Source of the DNA: Methylococcaceae bacterium
Lineage (GTDB): Bacteria > Pseudomonadota > Gammaproteobacteria > Methylococcales > Methylomonadaceae
DNA: 41,529 nucleotides
Assembly (NCBI GenBank): GCA_028748685.1
Contig: JAJRDU010000274.1
Location: 1-41,529, forward strand
Direction: 5' to 3'
Of the stretch, positions 8,310 through 16,005 are shown piece by piece; position 1 is the first letter of the stretch; the number at the start of each line of letters is the position of its first letter. A model generated the notes under the pieces. That model saw nothing but the letters and a program-made list of their open reading frames with translations. It ran no database searches and had not been told where the DNA came from. Made by a program: the position numbers and the translations under genes.

Positions 8310-8690
8310 TCAGGCCGGTTGGACGGGAATGGAATGGCTGGAGTGGCTAATGTTGTTATTGCCGTCGAAATAAACCAGAGTTGGCTTATAGTCTTTTAAC
8401 TCATGCTCATCGAGACTGGCGAAGGCGCAGACGATGATCAAGTCTCCGGGGCAAGCCAGACGCGCGGCGGCGCCATTGATGGAAAATACACCCGAGTCTG
8501 CTTCGGCGCGAATCGCGTAAGTCGTAAAACGCTGGCCGTTATTGATGTTGTAAATGTGGATCTGCTCGTATTCTCTGATTCCGGAAAAATCCAAAATCTT
8601 GCTGTCAATCGCACAGGATCCTTCGTAATCCAGTTCGGAATGCGTTACACGCGCCCGGTGTAACTTGGCTTTGAGCATGTTTATGTGCAT
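8310..8690 (-). CDS. panD: Aspartate 1-decarboxylase (PanD)
   Basis: PanD decarboxylates L-aspartate to beta-alanine, one of the two precursors that PanC joins to make pantothenate. It is made as a proenzyme that cleaves itself at Gly-Ser to give a pyruvoyl group. The protein has [24 protein letters not shown], in which Gly24-Ser25 is the cleavage site, and later [13 protein letters not shown] and [19 protein letters not shown]. The ATG at 8690 ([10 protein letters not shown]) puts the serine at position 25 as in E. coli. The track start at 8699 is a TTG that adds three residues, and the ATG at 8678 is a shorter option. It follows panC with a 61-bp gap on the same strand. Confidence 0.94.
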   Translation of the reverse strand: MHINMLKAKLHRARVTHSELDYEGSCAIDSKILDFSGIREYEQIHIYNINNGQRFTTYAIRAEADSGVFSINGAAARLACPGDLIIVCAFASLDEHELKDYKPTLVYFDGNNNISHSSHSIPVQPA

Positions 8691-8751
8691 GGTAAACAAC
8701 GATAAATACTAGGGCCGGCGATTATGCCTTAAATTGGAGTAGCTATCAAAT

Positions 8752-9639
8752 TTAAGCATTTTCTTTTATAGGTAAAAATCCAGTTCGATCAGGTGTTTGC
8801 TTGCAAAAATAGACGTTGTCGATCAGGCGGGTTGTGCCCAGTCTGGCGGCGAGCAAAATCACCAAAGTATGATCATTTGGGTTTGCCGGCAGCAGATCGT
8901 CGCTTCGGCAGACATTGAAATAATCCACCGCAAACCCGGCTTGTTGCAGGAGTTGCCTCTGCTGATCCTCCACGGCTTGATAATCGTCTTTTCCGGCCAG
9001 AATCGTATCGCGCGCGGCGCACAGCGATTGATAAAGCCGGGGGGCTAGGCGTCTTTGCGCTGCCGACAAATAACCGTTGCGGGAGCTCATCGCCAAACCG
9101 TCGGTTTCCCTAACCGTCGCCACGCCTTGAATCGCCACGGGGATATTCAGATCCGCAACCATGCGGCGGATTACCGCCAATTGCTGAAAGTCCTTCTCGC
9201 CCAGCAGCAACAAGTCGGGCTGCAGGATGTTTAACAGTTTGCAGACCACCAATGCCACGCCGTCGAAATGGCCGGGGCGACTGGCGCCGCAATGTAGCGT
9301 TGACAGGCCGCCGACCGAAATGCTGGTTTGTATGGGTTGCGGATACATTTCCTTTGCCGACGGCAGGAATAGCAAGTCGGTGTCACATTCGATCAGTTTT
9401 GCTTGGTCCTGCTGCTCGGTGCGAGGGTAGCTGGCAAAGTCTTCGTTCGGCCCGAACTGGGTGGGGTTGACGAAGATGCTGACTACCACCTTGTCGGCCT
9501 GCTGTTTGGCGGTGGTCACCAGCTTGATATGGCCGGCATGCAGATTGCCCATGGTCGGCACAAAGGCAACGCTTTGCCGTTCCTGTCGCCATTGCCGAAT
9601 GTTGGCTCTTAAGGCTTCGATGTTTGTGACGGTTTGCAT
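8752..9639 (-). CDS. panC: Pantothenate synthetase (PanC)
   Basis: PanC condenses pantoate with beta-alanine using ATP, through a pantoyl-adenylate intermediate. The 295-aa protein belongs to the cytidylyltransferase-like fold. It shows the HIGH-like motif PTMGNLHAGHIKLV (residues ~28-41), the pantoate-binding IFVNPTQFGPNEDF, GASRPGHFDGVALVVCKL, LGEKDFQQL and the KMSKS-like RETDGLAMSSRN. It lies four bases beyond the end of panB on the same strand, so they are co-transcribed. The C terminus (YFCKQTPDRTGFLPIKENA) is a little longer than in E. coli. The ATG at 9639 gives the standard MQTVTNIEALR opening. Confidence 0.96.
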   Translation of the reverse strand: MQTVTNIEALRANIRQWRQERQSVAFVPTMGNLHAGHIKLVTTAKQQADKVVVSIFVNPTQFGPNEDFASYPRTEQQDQAKLIECDTDLLFLPSAKEMYPQPIQTSISVGGLSTLHCGASRPGHFDGVALVVCKLLNILQPDLLLLGEKDFQQLAVIRRMVADLNIPVAIQGVATVRETDGLAMSSRNGYLSAAQRRLAPRLYQSLCAARDTILAGKDDYQAVEDQQRQLLQQAGFAVDYFNVCRSDDLLPANPNDHTLVILLAARLGTTRLIDNVYFCKQTPDRTGFLPIKENA

Positions 9640-9643
9640 GGTC

Positions 9644-10453
9644 TCAGTAACTGTGTTCCGGGCCTGGAAACTGCGCCGATTTTACCTGTTGGTGATAACG
9701 GTGCACCGCGTCCGCGATGCCAACGGCTCCCGCCATGAAGTTTTTGGAAAAACGCGGCCGGTTGCCGACGCTGATGTCGAGCATGTCGTACAGCACCAGA
9801 ACTTGGCCATCGCAATTGATGCCGGCACCAATGCCGATCACCGGAATATCGAGTCTGCCGGTAATTTCGGCGGCCAGCGGGGCCGGAACGCATTCCAGAA
9901 TCAACAAACCGGCACCGGCCTGTTGGATTTTCAGCGCATCCTCTATCATGTTCTGAGCCTGCAGCGCATCTCTGCCCTGAACCTTGTAACCGCCGATGCG
10001 GTTGACCGATTGTGGCAACAAGCCCAGATGCCCGCAGACCGGTATGCCTTGTTCAACCAGAAAGCCTATCACATCGATTTTCACGCCTTCCAGCTTGACC
10101 ATCTGTGCCGCGCCTCCCTGCATTAGGCGGGCGGCATTGGCTAAGGCCTGCTCCGGTGTCGCATAGCTGGCAAACGGTAGGTCGGTGATCAGGAATGCGC
10201 GTTTCCTGGCGGCTGCAACACTACGGCTGTGATAAACCATATCGTCGACCGTTACCGGCAACGTGGTATGGTGGCCTTGAATCACCATGCCCAGCGAATC
10301 ACCAACCAGAATCACATCGATGCCGGCTTGATCGAGTAATGCGCTGAAACTGGCGTCATATGCGGTCAGACAGCTGATTTTTTCGCCGGCCTGCTTCATC
10401 GCCGCTATATCGCTGATGGTTAGGGTTTTCGGCGTATTCGCATATAAAGTCAT
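9644..10453 (-). CDS. panB: 3-methyl-2-oxobutanoate hydroxymethyltransferase (PanB)
   Basis: PanB adds a hydroxymethyl group from 5,10-methylene-tetrahydrofolate to alpha-ketoisovalerate, giving ketopantoate. The 269-aa TIM-barrel protein has the substrate and metal motifs VGDSLGMVIQGHHTTLPVTVDDMVYH, ITDLPFASY, GLLPQSVNRIGGYKVQGRD, ILECVPAPLAAEIT and IGIGAGINCDGQVLVLYDML. The track ORF begins 11 residues earlier. The ATG at 10453 is preferred because it yields the normal N terminus and overlaps the folK stop by four bases (ATGA), a coupled start. Since the reaction uses a folate cofactor, the link with folK is functional as well as positional. Confidence 0.96.
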   Translation of the reverse strand: MTLYANTPKTLTISDIAAMKQAGEKISCLTAYDASFSALLDQAGIDVILVGDSLGMVIQGHHTTLPVTVDDMVYHSRSVAAARKRAFLITDLPFASYATPEQALANAARLMQGGAAQMVKLEGVKIDVIGFLVEQGIPVCGHLGLLPQSVNRIGGYKVQGRDALQAQNMIEDALKIQQAGAGLLILECVPAPLAAEITGRLDIPVIGIGAGINCDGQVLVLYDMLDISVGNRPRFSKNFMAGAVGIADAVHRYHQQVKSAQFPGPEHSY

Positions 10454-10953
10454 TGCGCTATCCTTTTTAATCCGTCCGCTGGGCAAGCCGTCAGTAACTC
10501 CGCCAGACGGCCCTTGCCGGGTATCGGCAAATCGCTGTCCGCGACATCCGCCAAGGGGTGAAGCACGAAGGCTCGATTCGGCAGTTCAGGATGCGGTACG
10601 ATCAGGTCCGGCTGGTTAATGAGTTGTTGATCGTAAAGCAATATATCCAGATCCAGCGTTCTGGCGCCCCAGCGCACCGACCGCACTCGGCCATGCGCGT
10701 TTTCGATCCCTTGCAGTTGCTTGAGCAAATTCGGCGCCGACAATCGAGTCTTGATACGCATCACCGCATTGACGTAATCGGGTTGATCCTGGGGGCCAAC
10801 CGGCCGACTGCCGTAAAGCGGTGAGAAGGCGATTTCCTCGACATCCGCTAGCCCGGCGATTGCTAGTCGGGCGCTGGCGATGGTATGGATCGGATCGCCG
10901 AGATTGCTGCCCAGTCCGATATAGGCCTCGAACCATGGATTCGATGGTGTCAT
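10450..10953 (-). CDS. folK: 6-hydroxymethyl-7,8-dihydropterin pyrophosphokinase (FolK/HPPK)
   Basis: FolK transfers pyrophosphate from ATP to 6-hydroxymethyl-7,8-dihydropterin, the step before dihydropteroate synthase in folate synthesis. The 167-aa protein shows the HPPK sequence AYIGLGSNLGDP (residues ~10-21), then SRPVGPQDQPDYVNAVMRI and the metal and substrate motif RWGARTLDLDILLY (the paired Asp residues bind magnesium), and ends with VPHPELPNRAFVLHPLADV. It overlaps pcnB upstream and panB downstream by four bases each. pcnB-folK is a common gammaproteobacterial pair. Confidence 0.96.
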   Translation of the reverse strand: MTPSNPWFEAYIGLGSNLGDPIHTIASARLAIAGLADVEEIAFSPLYGSRPVGPQDQPDYVNAVMRIKTRLSAPNLLKQLQGIENAHGRVRSVRWGARTLDLDILLYDQQLINQPDLIVPHPELPNRAFVLHPLADVADSDLPIPGKGRLAELLTACPADGLKRIAQ

Positions 10954-12308
10954 TCCTGATTGGAAGGTTTGGTCCGGCCACGATAACGGCCGGATTTGCG
11001 GCGCGGCTTGCCTGATCCGCCCTTGGGGGGCGCCGTCATTTTCTGGCGCAATTCTTCATCAGCCTCCTGAAAACGGGTCCACCAGTCGAACAGTTCCGGA
11101 TCGGCGCCACCGGTTTCAGCCCTGAGCTGCAGGAAATCGTAAGCGGCCCTGAATTTCGCTTGCTCCAGCAAGCGATACGGCCGAGTGCCGACGGTCTTGG
11201 AAAATTTGTTCTGTAAAAACCAGACGTCCCGCATGGATTGGGTAATGTGGCGCGGCATTGCGGTGATTTTTATTTGCCGGGTCAGCACTTCGTTGGCGGC
11301 ATTTTGATAGGCGAGGGTCTCGTTTTCGCCGTGCGCGATGCGTGTTTGCGCGGCCAGTTGCAAGGGTTCCCACAGCAGCGCCGCCAATAAAAAGTAGGGC
11401 GTCAGGGTTTTGCCTTCGGCGAAACGCTTGTCGGAGTTTTCCAATGCCCGGATCAGAAATAGCCGGGGAAAGTCGTGATCCAGTGTCTGCAGACATTCGT
11501 CCGTCGCCGGAAACAGGATGGCAAACAAGCCGTAATGTCTCAGCATTTCAAAGGTTTGCAGCCCATAGCCGGCCAGGAACAGCTTGAGCATCTCGTCGTA
11601 AAGGCGGGCCGATGGTATGCTTTTCAGCAGTTCGGCCTGGGAGTGAATCGGTTGTTCGGTATCGGGATGCAGCGTGAAGCCCAGCTTGACCGCGAAGCGG
11701 ATAGCCCGCAGCATCCGCACCGGATCTTCGCGATAACGCATGGCGGGATCGCCGATCAGCCGCAACACGGCGGCGGCATGGTCCTGCATGCCGCCGGTGT
11801 AATCCACCACCGAAAAATCGCGGATGTTGTAATAAAGGGCATTGACGGTGAAATCGCGGCGCCAGACATCCTGTTCCAAGGTGCCGAACACATTGTCGCG
11901 CAGCAATCGGCCGTTTTCGTGTACCACTTGCTGATCGGATTCCTCGGGTTCCGAGCCCCGAAACGTGGCCACTTCGATGATCTCGCGGCCAAAAAACACA
12001 TGCGCCAGACGGAACCGCCGGCCGATGATCCGGCAGTTGCGGAAGATTTGTTTGACCTGTTCCGGGCTGGCGTTGGTCGCCACGTCGAAATCCTTGGGCT
12101 CGCGGCCCAGCAATAAATCCCTGACGCAACCACCGACCAAATAGGCTTCGAAGTCGGCCTTTTTCAGACGTATCAGCACCTTTAGGGCATTTTCGCTGAT
12201 CTGAGAGCGGGAAATGCAGTGCTCGGCGCGCGGATAAATCTTCACCGTATTCGCTACCGGTTCCGAATGCTCGGCAGGGGAAAAGATTTTTTTGAAGAAA
12301 CTTAAAAT
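10950..12308 (-). CDS. pcnB: Poly(A) polymerase I (PcnB), probable ATT start
   Basis: PcnB adds 3' poly(A) tails to RNAs and so promotes their decay. The nucleotidyltransferase head has AYLVGGCVRDLLLGREPKDFDVATNA with the catalytic Asp pair, followed by FRNCRIIGRRFRLAHV and RRDFTVNALYYN. The C terminus is basic (KPRRKSGRYRGRTK). The track starts at GTG 12245, but the frame stays open for 21 further codons (ILSFFKKIFSPAEHSEP...), with no ATG, up to a TAA at 12332-12330. The best start is ATT at 12308, eight bases after an AGGA. It gives 452 aa, close to the E. coli protein. E. coli pcnB is itself known to start at AUU, a rare codon that keeps expression low. The GTG would give 431 aa and a shortened N terminus. 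Confidence 0.93.
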   Translation of the reverse strand: MLSFFKKIFSPAEHSEPVANTVKIYPRAEHCISRSQISENALKVLIRLKKADFEAYLVGGCVRDLLLGREPKDFDVATNASPEQVKQIFRNCRIIGRRFRLAHVFFGREIIEVATFRGSEPEESDQQVVHENGRLLRDNVFGTLEQDVWRRDFTVNALYYNIRDFSVVDYTGGMQDHAAAVLRLIGDPAMRYREDPVRMLRAIRFAVKLGFTLHPDTEQPIHSQAELLKSIPSARLYDEMLKLFLAGYGLQTFEMLRHYGLFAILFPATDECLQTLDHDFPRLFLIRALENSDKRFAEGKTLTPYFLLAALLWEPLQLAAQTRIAHGENETLAYQNAANEVLTRQIKITAMPRHITQSMRDVWFLQNKFSKTVGTRPYRLLEQAKFRAAYDFLQLRAETGGADPELFDWWTRFQEADEELRQKMTAPPKGGSGKPRRKSGRYRGRTKPSNQE

Positions 12309-12565
12309 GACACTATTCCTTTGTTGTTGTTATCTGTCCGGTTTTCCACTCCACCGTAAAGCGCCGGAAACCGTTTAATTTAGCGATACTGGTATCATAA
12401 CATCTTGCCGGAATCCAGCTCAATCAGCCCCGCCTTCCACATTCTTTGTCGATATAGTAGAATCGGCGCGCGCGTCGCTGCCATGACGTATCACGATAAG
12501 AACAAATCCGCCATAGCCTTTAACAAAGACCATGGGCGATTACTCAAAAGATGCCGGGGAAGATT
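12309..12565. other. Divergent intergenic region, with possible pcnB promoter
   Basis: This 257-bp gap separates pcnB from the small membrane protein gene. On the minus strand it holds TGTTATGAT (12402-12394), an extended -10 pattern that could start pcnB transcription about 80 bases before the ATT. No RNA gene or further ORF was recognised. Confidence 0.35.
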
Positions 12566-12745
12566 ATGATTAAAAAATTGTTGGATGGTTTGATCGACCG
12601 TCCTTTATTTACCAGTCTGTTTGTGGCCGATTTTGCCGTGTTGCTGTTTCACAGGCCGCCGTTTCTGTTTTCAGTGTTGATGGTTGGCGGTTTGGTTGCC
12701 ATGAGCATGTATTTGGGACAAAAACTCGAATTGTTCAGCAAGTAA
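12566..12745 (+). CDS. Small membrane protein of unknown function
   Basis: The 59-aa product MIKKLLDGLIDRPLFTSLFVADF... has a basic N terminus and a hydrophobic stretch from about residue 14 to 50, with a short break at HRPPF, so it probably crosses the inner membrane once or twice. I do not recognise the family. The ATG at 12566 is preceded by GGGGAAG at a suitable distance; the track start at 12551 adds five residues with no Shine-Dalgarno support. It is followed directly by the RDD-family frame. Confidence 0.6.
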   Translation: MIKKLLDGLIDRPLFTSLFVADFAVLLFHRPPFLFSVLMVGGLVAMSMYLGQKLELFSK

Positions 12746-13213
12746 TTGCGGCAAGCAGATAAAAAAATAATTAAAAAGCCCGGTGCGGAATCTAGTTCCG
12801 CACCGGGCTTTTTGCGTAGGATGACGGCGGTTTGGTACGATGCGCTGCTACTCCTGGCCGTACTGTTTTTCGCGACCGCGCTGGTGCTGCCGTTCAATTC
12901 CGGGCAGGCATTTTCTTCCGGCCAATACCTCTACCCGCTTTATCTGTTAGCCATTAGCTTTATTTTCTACGGTTGGTTTTGGACGCACGGCGGCCAAACA
13001 CTGGGATTAAGAGCCTGGAAAATCAAGGTCTGCCGTGAGGACGGCGGCCCCGTTAGCTGGCGGCAAGCCGGATTGCGCTTTATAGCGGCGGCGCTGTCTT
13101 GGGCCTGCTTCGGTCTGGGTTTTCTCTGGTGCCTGTTCGACAAGAACCACCTGTGTTGGCACGACTACTTATCCAAAACCCGTTTGTGCTCCGCCAACCA
13201 AGAAAAGGGCTGA
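12746..13213 (+). CDS. RDD family membrane protein, start uncertain
   Basis: The protein has the RDD-domain features: an Arg-containing entry to the first helix (PGFLRRMTAVWYDALLLLAVLFF), a second helix (LYPLYLLAISFIFYGWFWTHGGQTLGLRAWKIKV) and a third (FIAAALSWACFGLGFLWCLF) with DKNHLCWHDYLSKT at the end. Roles of the family are unclear; some members affect ion transport. The start is a problem. The ORF opens with TTG at 12746, one base after the previous stop. The next ATG (12821) would cut off the conserved Arg and part of the first helix. A TTG at 12812 is a compromise. A perfect 18-bp hairpin (12773-12813) lies inside the disputed 5' part. Confidence 0.8.
   Translation: MRQADKKIIKKPGAESSSAPGFLRRMTAVWYDALLLLAVLFFATALVLPFNSGQAFSSGQYLYPLYLLAISFIFYGWFWTHGGQTLGLRAWKIKVCREDGGPVSWRQAGLRFIAAALSWACFGLGFLWCLFDKNHLCWHDYLSKTRLCSANQEKG
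12773..12813 (+). terminator. Perfect 18-bp hairpin, terminator-like, at the 5' end of the RDD gene
   Basis: AAAAAGCCCGGTGCGGAA pairs perfectly with TTCCGCACCGGGCTTTTT across a TCTAG loop, giving a GC-rich stem that ends in five Ts, the form of an intrinsic terminator. It follows the small membrane protein gene by 28 bases. If the RDD protein starts at 12746 or 12812, the hairpin is inside or against its coding sequence and could limit its expression. Confidence 0.85.
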
Positions 13214-13275
13214 GACTCAAAACGGATATGATATATTCCCGGCTTACCTCATCAATCGCTCGTCGGGAGTATCCA

Positions 13276-13662
13276 ATGAAAACAATAACAACACTCTTAT
13301 CACTGCTCGCGGCGCTTGCCGCTTTTTCGGCCAATGCTGACGTGAAACTGGAAGACAACTCGAAGATTCTCGGCAAATGGCAGGTCACCGCCGAAGCCCT
13401 CGCGCTGGACAGGGAAAAGAAACCCTTGCATGTGACTTGGGATTTTCAAAAGGACGGCACGCTGATGACCACCGGTGAAGATGCACGCAGTGGAATTGGC
13501 GAAGTGAGCATCCCGATCAAATATAGCGTGGCTGATGGCGTGATCAAAAAACAAATCACTCCGGGCCGGGAAAAATACGAGGATTGCGCGGTAGTGGAAA
13601 TGGACGGAAAGGAGATGACTTTGAAATGTAAATTTCTGTATCTGTTCATGATTCGGAAATAA
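13276..13662 (+). CDS. Secreted small protein of unknown function
   Basis: The 128-aa product begins with a clear signal peptide (MKTITTLLSLLAALAAFSANA, likely cleaved after ANA), so it should reach the periplasm. The mature part, with SKILGKWQVTAEALAL and LHVTWDFQKDGTLMTTG, suggests a small beta barrel of lipocalin-like type (the 'GKW...FxxDG' pattern), but I do not assign it to a known family. Two cysteines (EDCAVVEMDGKEMTLKCKF) could form a disulphide. The track ORF starts far upstream at 13099; the ATG at 13276, with CGGGAG ten bases before it, is the credible start. It converges with lptG. Confidence 0.75.
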   Translation: MKTITTLLSLLAALAAFSANADVKLEDNSKILGKWQVTAEALALDREKKPLHVTWDFQKDGTLMTTGEDARSGIGEVSIPIKYSVADGVIKKQITPGREKYEDCAVVEMDGKEMTLKCKFLYLFMIRK

Positions 13663-13674
13663 TCCCCGATTTAG

Positions 13675-13702
13675 GCCGGTGTATTGGCGGCAATACACCG
13701 GC
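13675..13702. terminator. Hairpin between the secreted protein gene and lptG
   Basis: GCCGGTGTATT and AATACACCGGC form a perfect 11-bp stem with a 6-base loop between two converging genes. No T run follows on either strand, so it may be a bidirectional but weak terminator. Confidence 0.55.
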
Positions 13703-13711
13703 TCGACATCT

Positions 13712-14779
13712 CTAACTCACCCGCCGCACCGCGTAAACCGCTCCGCAAAACACCAATAAACTGGGCAAGACGGCCATCAGCACCGGATTCATGTCGTAAA
13801 CCAGGCCGACATGGCCGGCAATTTTGTCGAAGATATTGAAAGTCGTGCCGATCAGGACCCCGATCAGGATACGGGCGCCGGTACTGGTTCCTCGGCCAAT
13901 GCCGATTACGAATGGCGCGGAAACCATCAGCATCACAAAGGTCACCAGCGGATTGATCAAGCGGCTCCAGAAGGCCAGCTCGTAAATTTGTGATTTCTGG
14001 TTATTTTCTTTCAGAAAGTCGATGTACATGAACAGATCGTACAAAGACAGGTTGTCGGAATCGACTACCGCCACTTTCAACAAATCGGCATCGATGCTCG
14101 ATTTCCATGCCTCGGTAGCTTGGGAGCTGGCAAATATCCGTTGCTCGCCAATTTCCGAATGTTTGACACCCTTTAGCTGCCATTGCTCATCACCTTCGAA
14201 CTGGGCGTGTTCGGCATGCGTGATCTCTTTTAATTTATGACTATCGTCGATTTCGTAAATACGAACGTCAGCCAGCGAACCGTCATCGAGAATTTTTCGG
14301 ACATTGATAAAACGGTTGCCTTCCCGCAGCCACATGCCATATTGCGAGCGTAGTACTACGCCATCATGCAACGCCGTGGTTCTGAGCACCTGCGCGGCAC
14401 GTTCGCTGGGAGGGGCGACATATTCGCCGATCAGTACCGCCCCTATGACCAGTACCAGGCCCGCCAGCATGATGGTTCTGATGATCCAGAACGTCGAAAG
14501 GCCGGTGGCGCGTATAGCGACGATTTCGCGGTTGTTGGCCATGGCTCCCACCACGAACAAACTGCCTAGTAGGGCAGCGGAAGGCGTTAGTTCATATATG
14601 ATGCGCGGCGACGTCAAGGTCAGATAAATCAGAATTTGCTTTAAACCGTAATTGCCCTTGCCCAGATCCTGGAGTTGATCGCTAAAGGTAAACAAATTGT
14701 ATAGGGTCAACAGCAGTAATAGGGCGACGGATGAGCCTTTAACGACTTCCTTGACGATATAACGCGTTAGTACTCCCAT
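13712..14779 (-). CDS. lptG: LPS export ABC transporter permease LptG
   Basis: LptG is one of two inner-membrane permeases of the LptB2FG complex, which extracts lipopolysaccharide from the inner membrane and passes it to LptC and the periplasmic bridge. The 355-aa protein shows the YjgP/YjgQ pattern: three helices at the N terminus (IVKEVVKGSSVALLLLLTLYNLF...), a periplasmic beta-jellyroll domain (residues ~130-260, with LRSQYGMWLREGNRFINV) and three C-terminal helices (LINPLVTFVMLMVSAPFVIG...). The cytoplasmic coupling segment MANNREIVAIRATGLS is characteristic. It starts one base after the lptF stop, so the two form an operon. lptA-C and lptB are not in the window. Confidence 0.95.
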   Translation of the reverse strand: MGVLTRYIVKEVVKGSSVALLLLLTLYNLFTFSDQLQDLGKGNYGLKQILIYLTLTSPRIIYELTPSAALLGSLFVVGAMANNREIVAIRATGLSTFWIIRTIMLAGLVLVIGAVLIGEYVAPPSERAAQVLRTTALHDGVVLRSQYGMWLREGNRFINVRKILDDGSLADVRIYEIDDSHKLKEITHAEHAQFEGDEQWQLKGVKHSEIGEQRIFASSQATEAWKSSIDADLLKVAVVDSDNLSLYDLFMYIDFLKENNQKSQIYELAFWSRLINPLVTFVMLMVSAPFVIGIGRGTSTGARILIGVLIGTTFNIFDKIAGHVGLVYDMNPVLMAVLPSLLVFCGAVYAVRRVS

Positions 14780-14780
14780 C

Positions 14781-15914
14781 TCAGCGTCCCTTTTTCAGAT
14801 TGATTAAAAACCACTTTAGACCGTAAAGGCGGAGCAGAAATACCATGCCCAGAATCAGCAGCAACAGGTCTATCCAGAAATATCCCAGCCAGTACGGGAC
14901 CTTCCCACTGATTACCCAGCTATGATTGACACGTTGCAGGTTCGAGTAGGCGAAATAGATCCCGAATGCCACCAATATGCTGCCATAGACGCCGCCACGC
15001 GGCGACAGTTTTGCCAATGGCACCGCCAGAAAGCCCAATAGAATAACGCCCAAAGGCCCATTCAGGCGATCCTGCATTTCCGCGACGTCTATCAGGTTCC
15101 TGGAGTGCCATAGCTGGTTGGTATTCTGGGCTTGGCTGCCCAGTATCAGTTCGGTGGTTTTTTTCTCGATCTGTACCGCGTATTCGGTAAATTTTTCGAC
15201 CGTGAAATCCTTGTTGCCGGGTACGCCTAGAATACGTTCGCCCTGTTCCAAAATCAGATATAAACCGCCGGGCAAGTTTTCCAGGTGCCCGTATTCGGCG
15301 TTGGCCACTCCGGTTCTGTCACCCTGTTTATTCTGTATGAAGACATGCCGCATTTTTCCGGATGTGTCGACGCCTTCCGTGTAAAAAATCAATTCTCCGC
15401 CGCTGTATTCGCTAAAACGGCCGGCCGAGATGCTGCGTACGTCGGCCGAATCCTTGTCCTGTTTCATTAAGGTTTGGCTATGCGCTTCGGCCCAGGGCGC
15501 GGCAAACATCGACAAGCCGGCCGCGCAAAGGCTGAGCGGTATCAGCACCCAGAAAACCGAGCGGTAAATGGTCAACATACCGCCGCCCGCCGAGGCGATG
15601 GCCGCCATTTCCTGTTCCCTATGCATGCGCCCCAGCACCATCAACACGGACATGAATAGTGCCGCGGGTAGAAACGTCGTGGCAACGGTGATGGTCTTCA
15701 AGCCCAGCAGGCTCAGCACGGTTTCGTTGGAGATATTGCCGGCAATTGCCTGGGCTAATACCCGGATAAACTTCTGGCTGACGATGATGATGACCAATAC
15801 GGTTAGTACCGCGCCGACAGTCTTAAATAAATCGATCACAATCATCCTATCCAGCACCGTCATCAGCCGGAAAGGACGGCCGGCGCCGGGTATCGTTCGT
15901 TCTTCGTTCAACAA
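14781..15914 (-). CDS. lptF: LPS export ABC transporter permease LptF
   Basis: LptF is the partner of LptG. It shows the same architecture: N-terminal helices ([28 protein letters not shown]), a coupling segment [18 protein letters not shown], a periplasmic jellyroll (residues ~150-265) and C-terminal helices ([25 protein letters not shown]). The start is debatable. TTG at 15914 has a GGAG seven bases upstream but gives 23 residues before the family N terminus; ATG at 15863 ([12 protein letters not shown]) or 15845 (MIVIDLF) matches the usual length better. It is divergent from pepA. This lptFG/pepA-holC layout is a familiar one in gammaproteobacteria. Confidence 0.93.
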   Translation of the reverse strand: MLNEERTIPGAGRPFRLMTVLDRMIVIDLFKTVGAVLTVLVIIIVSQKFIRVLAQAIAGNISNETVLSLLGLKTITVATTFLPAALFMSVLMVLGRMHREQEMAAIASAGGGMLTIYRSVFWVLIPLSLCAAGLSMFAAPWAEAHSQTLMKQDKDSADVRSISAGRFSEYSGGELIFYTEGVDTSGKMRHVFIQNKQGDRTGVANAEYGHLENLPGGLYLILEQGERILGVPGNKDFTVEKFTEYAVQIEKKTTELILGSQAQNTNQLWHSRNLIDVAEMQDRLNGPLGVILLGFLAVPLAKLSPRGGVYGSILVAFGIYFAYSNLQRVNHSWVISGKVPYWLGYFWIDLLLLILGMVFLLRLYGLKWFLINLKKGR

Positions 15915-15935
15915 CTCACTCCATATATTCTCATG

Positions 15936-15941
15936 TATAAT
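15936..15941 (+). promoter_or_regulatory. Possible -10 element for pepA
   Basis: A consensus TATAAT occurs in the short lptF-pepA divergent region, preceded by TG but without a good -35 at the right distance. It would start transcription about 60 bases before the pepA ATG. Confidence 0.35.
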
Positions 15942-16005
15942 TTACGCCCATGCCCCGCACCCGGCACAAACTCTAACATCGCGACATTTAAAGGCCACTG
16001 TTAAC

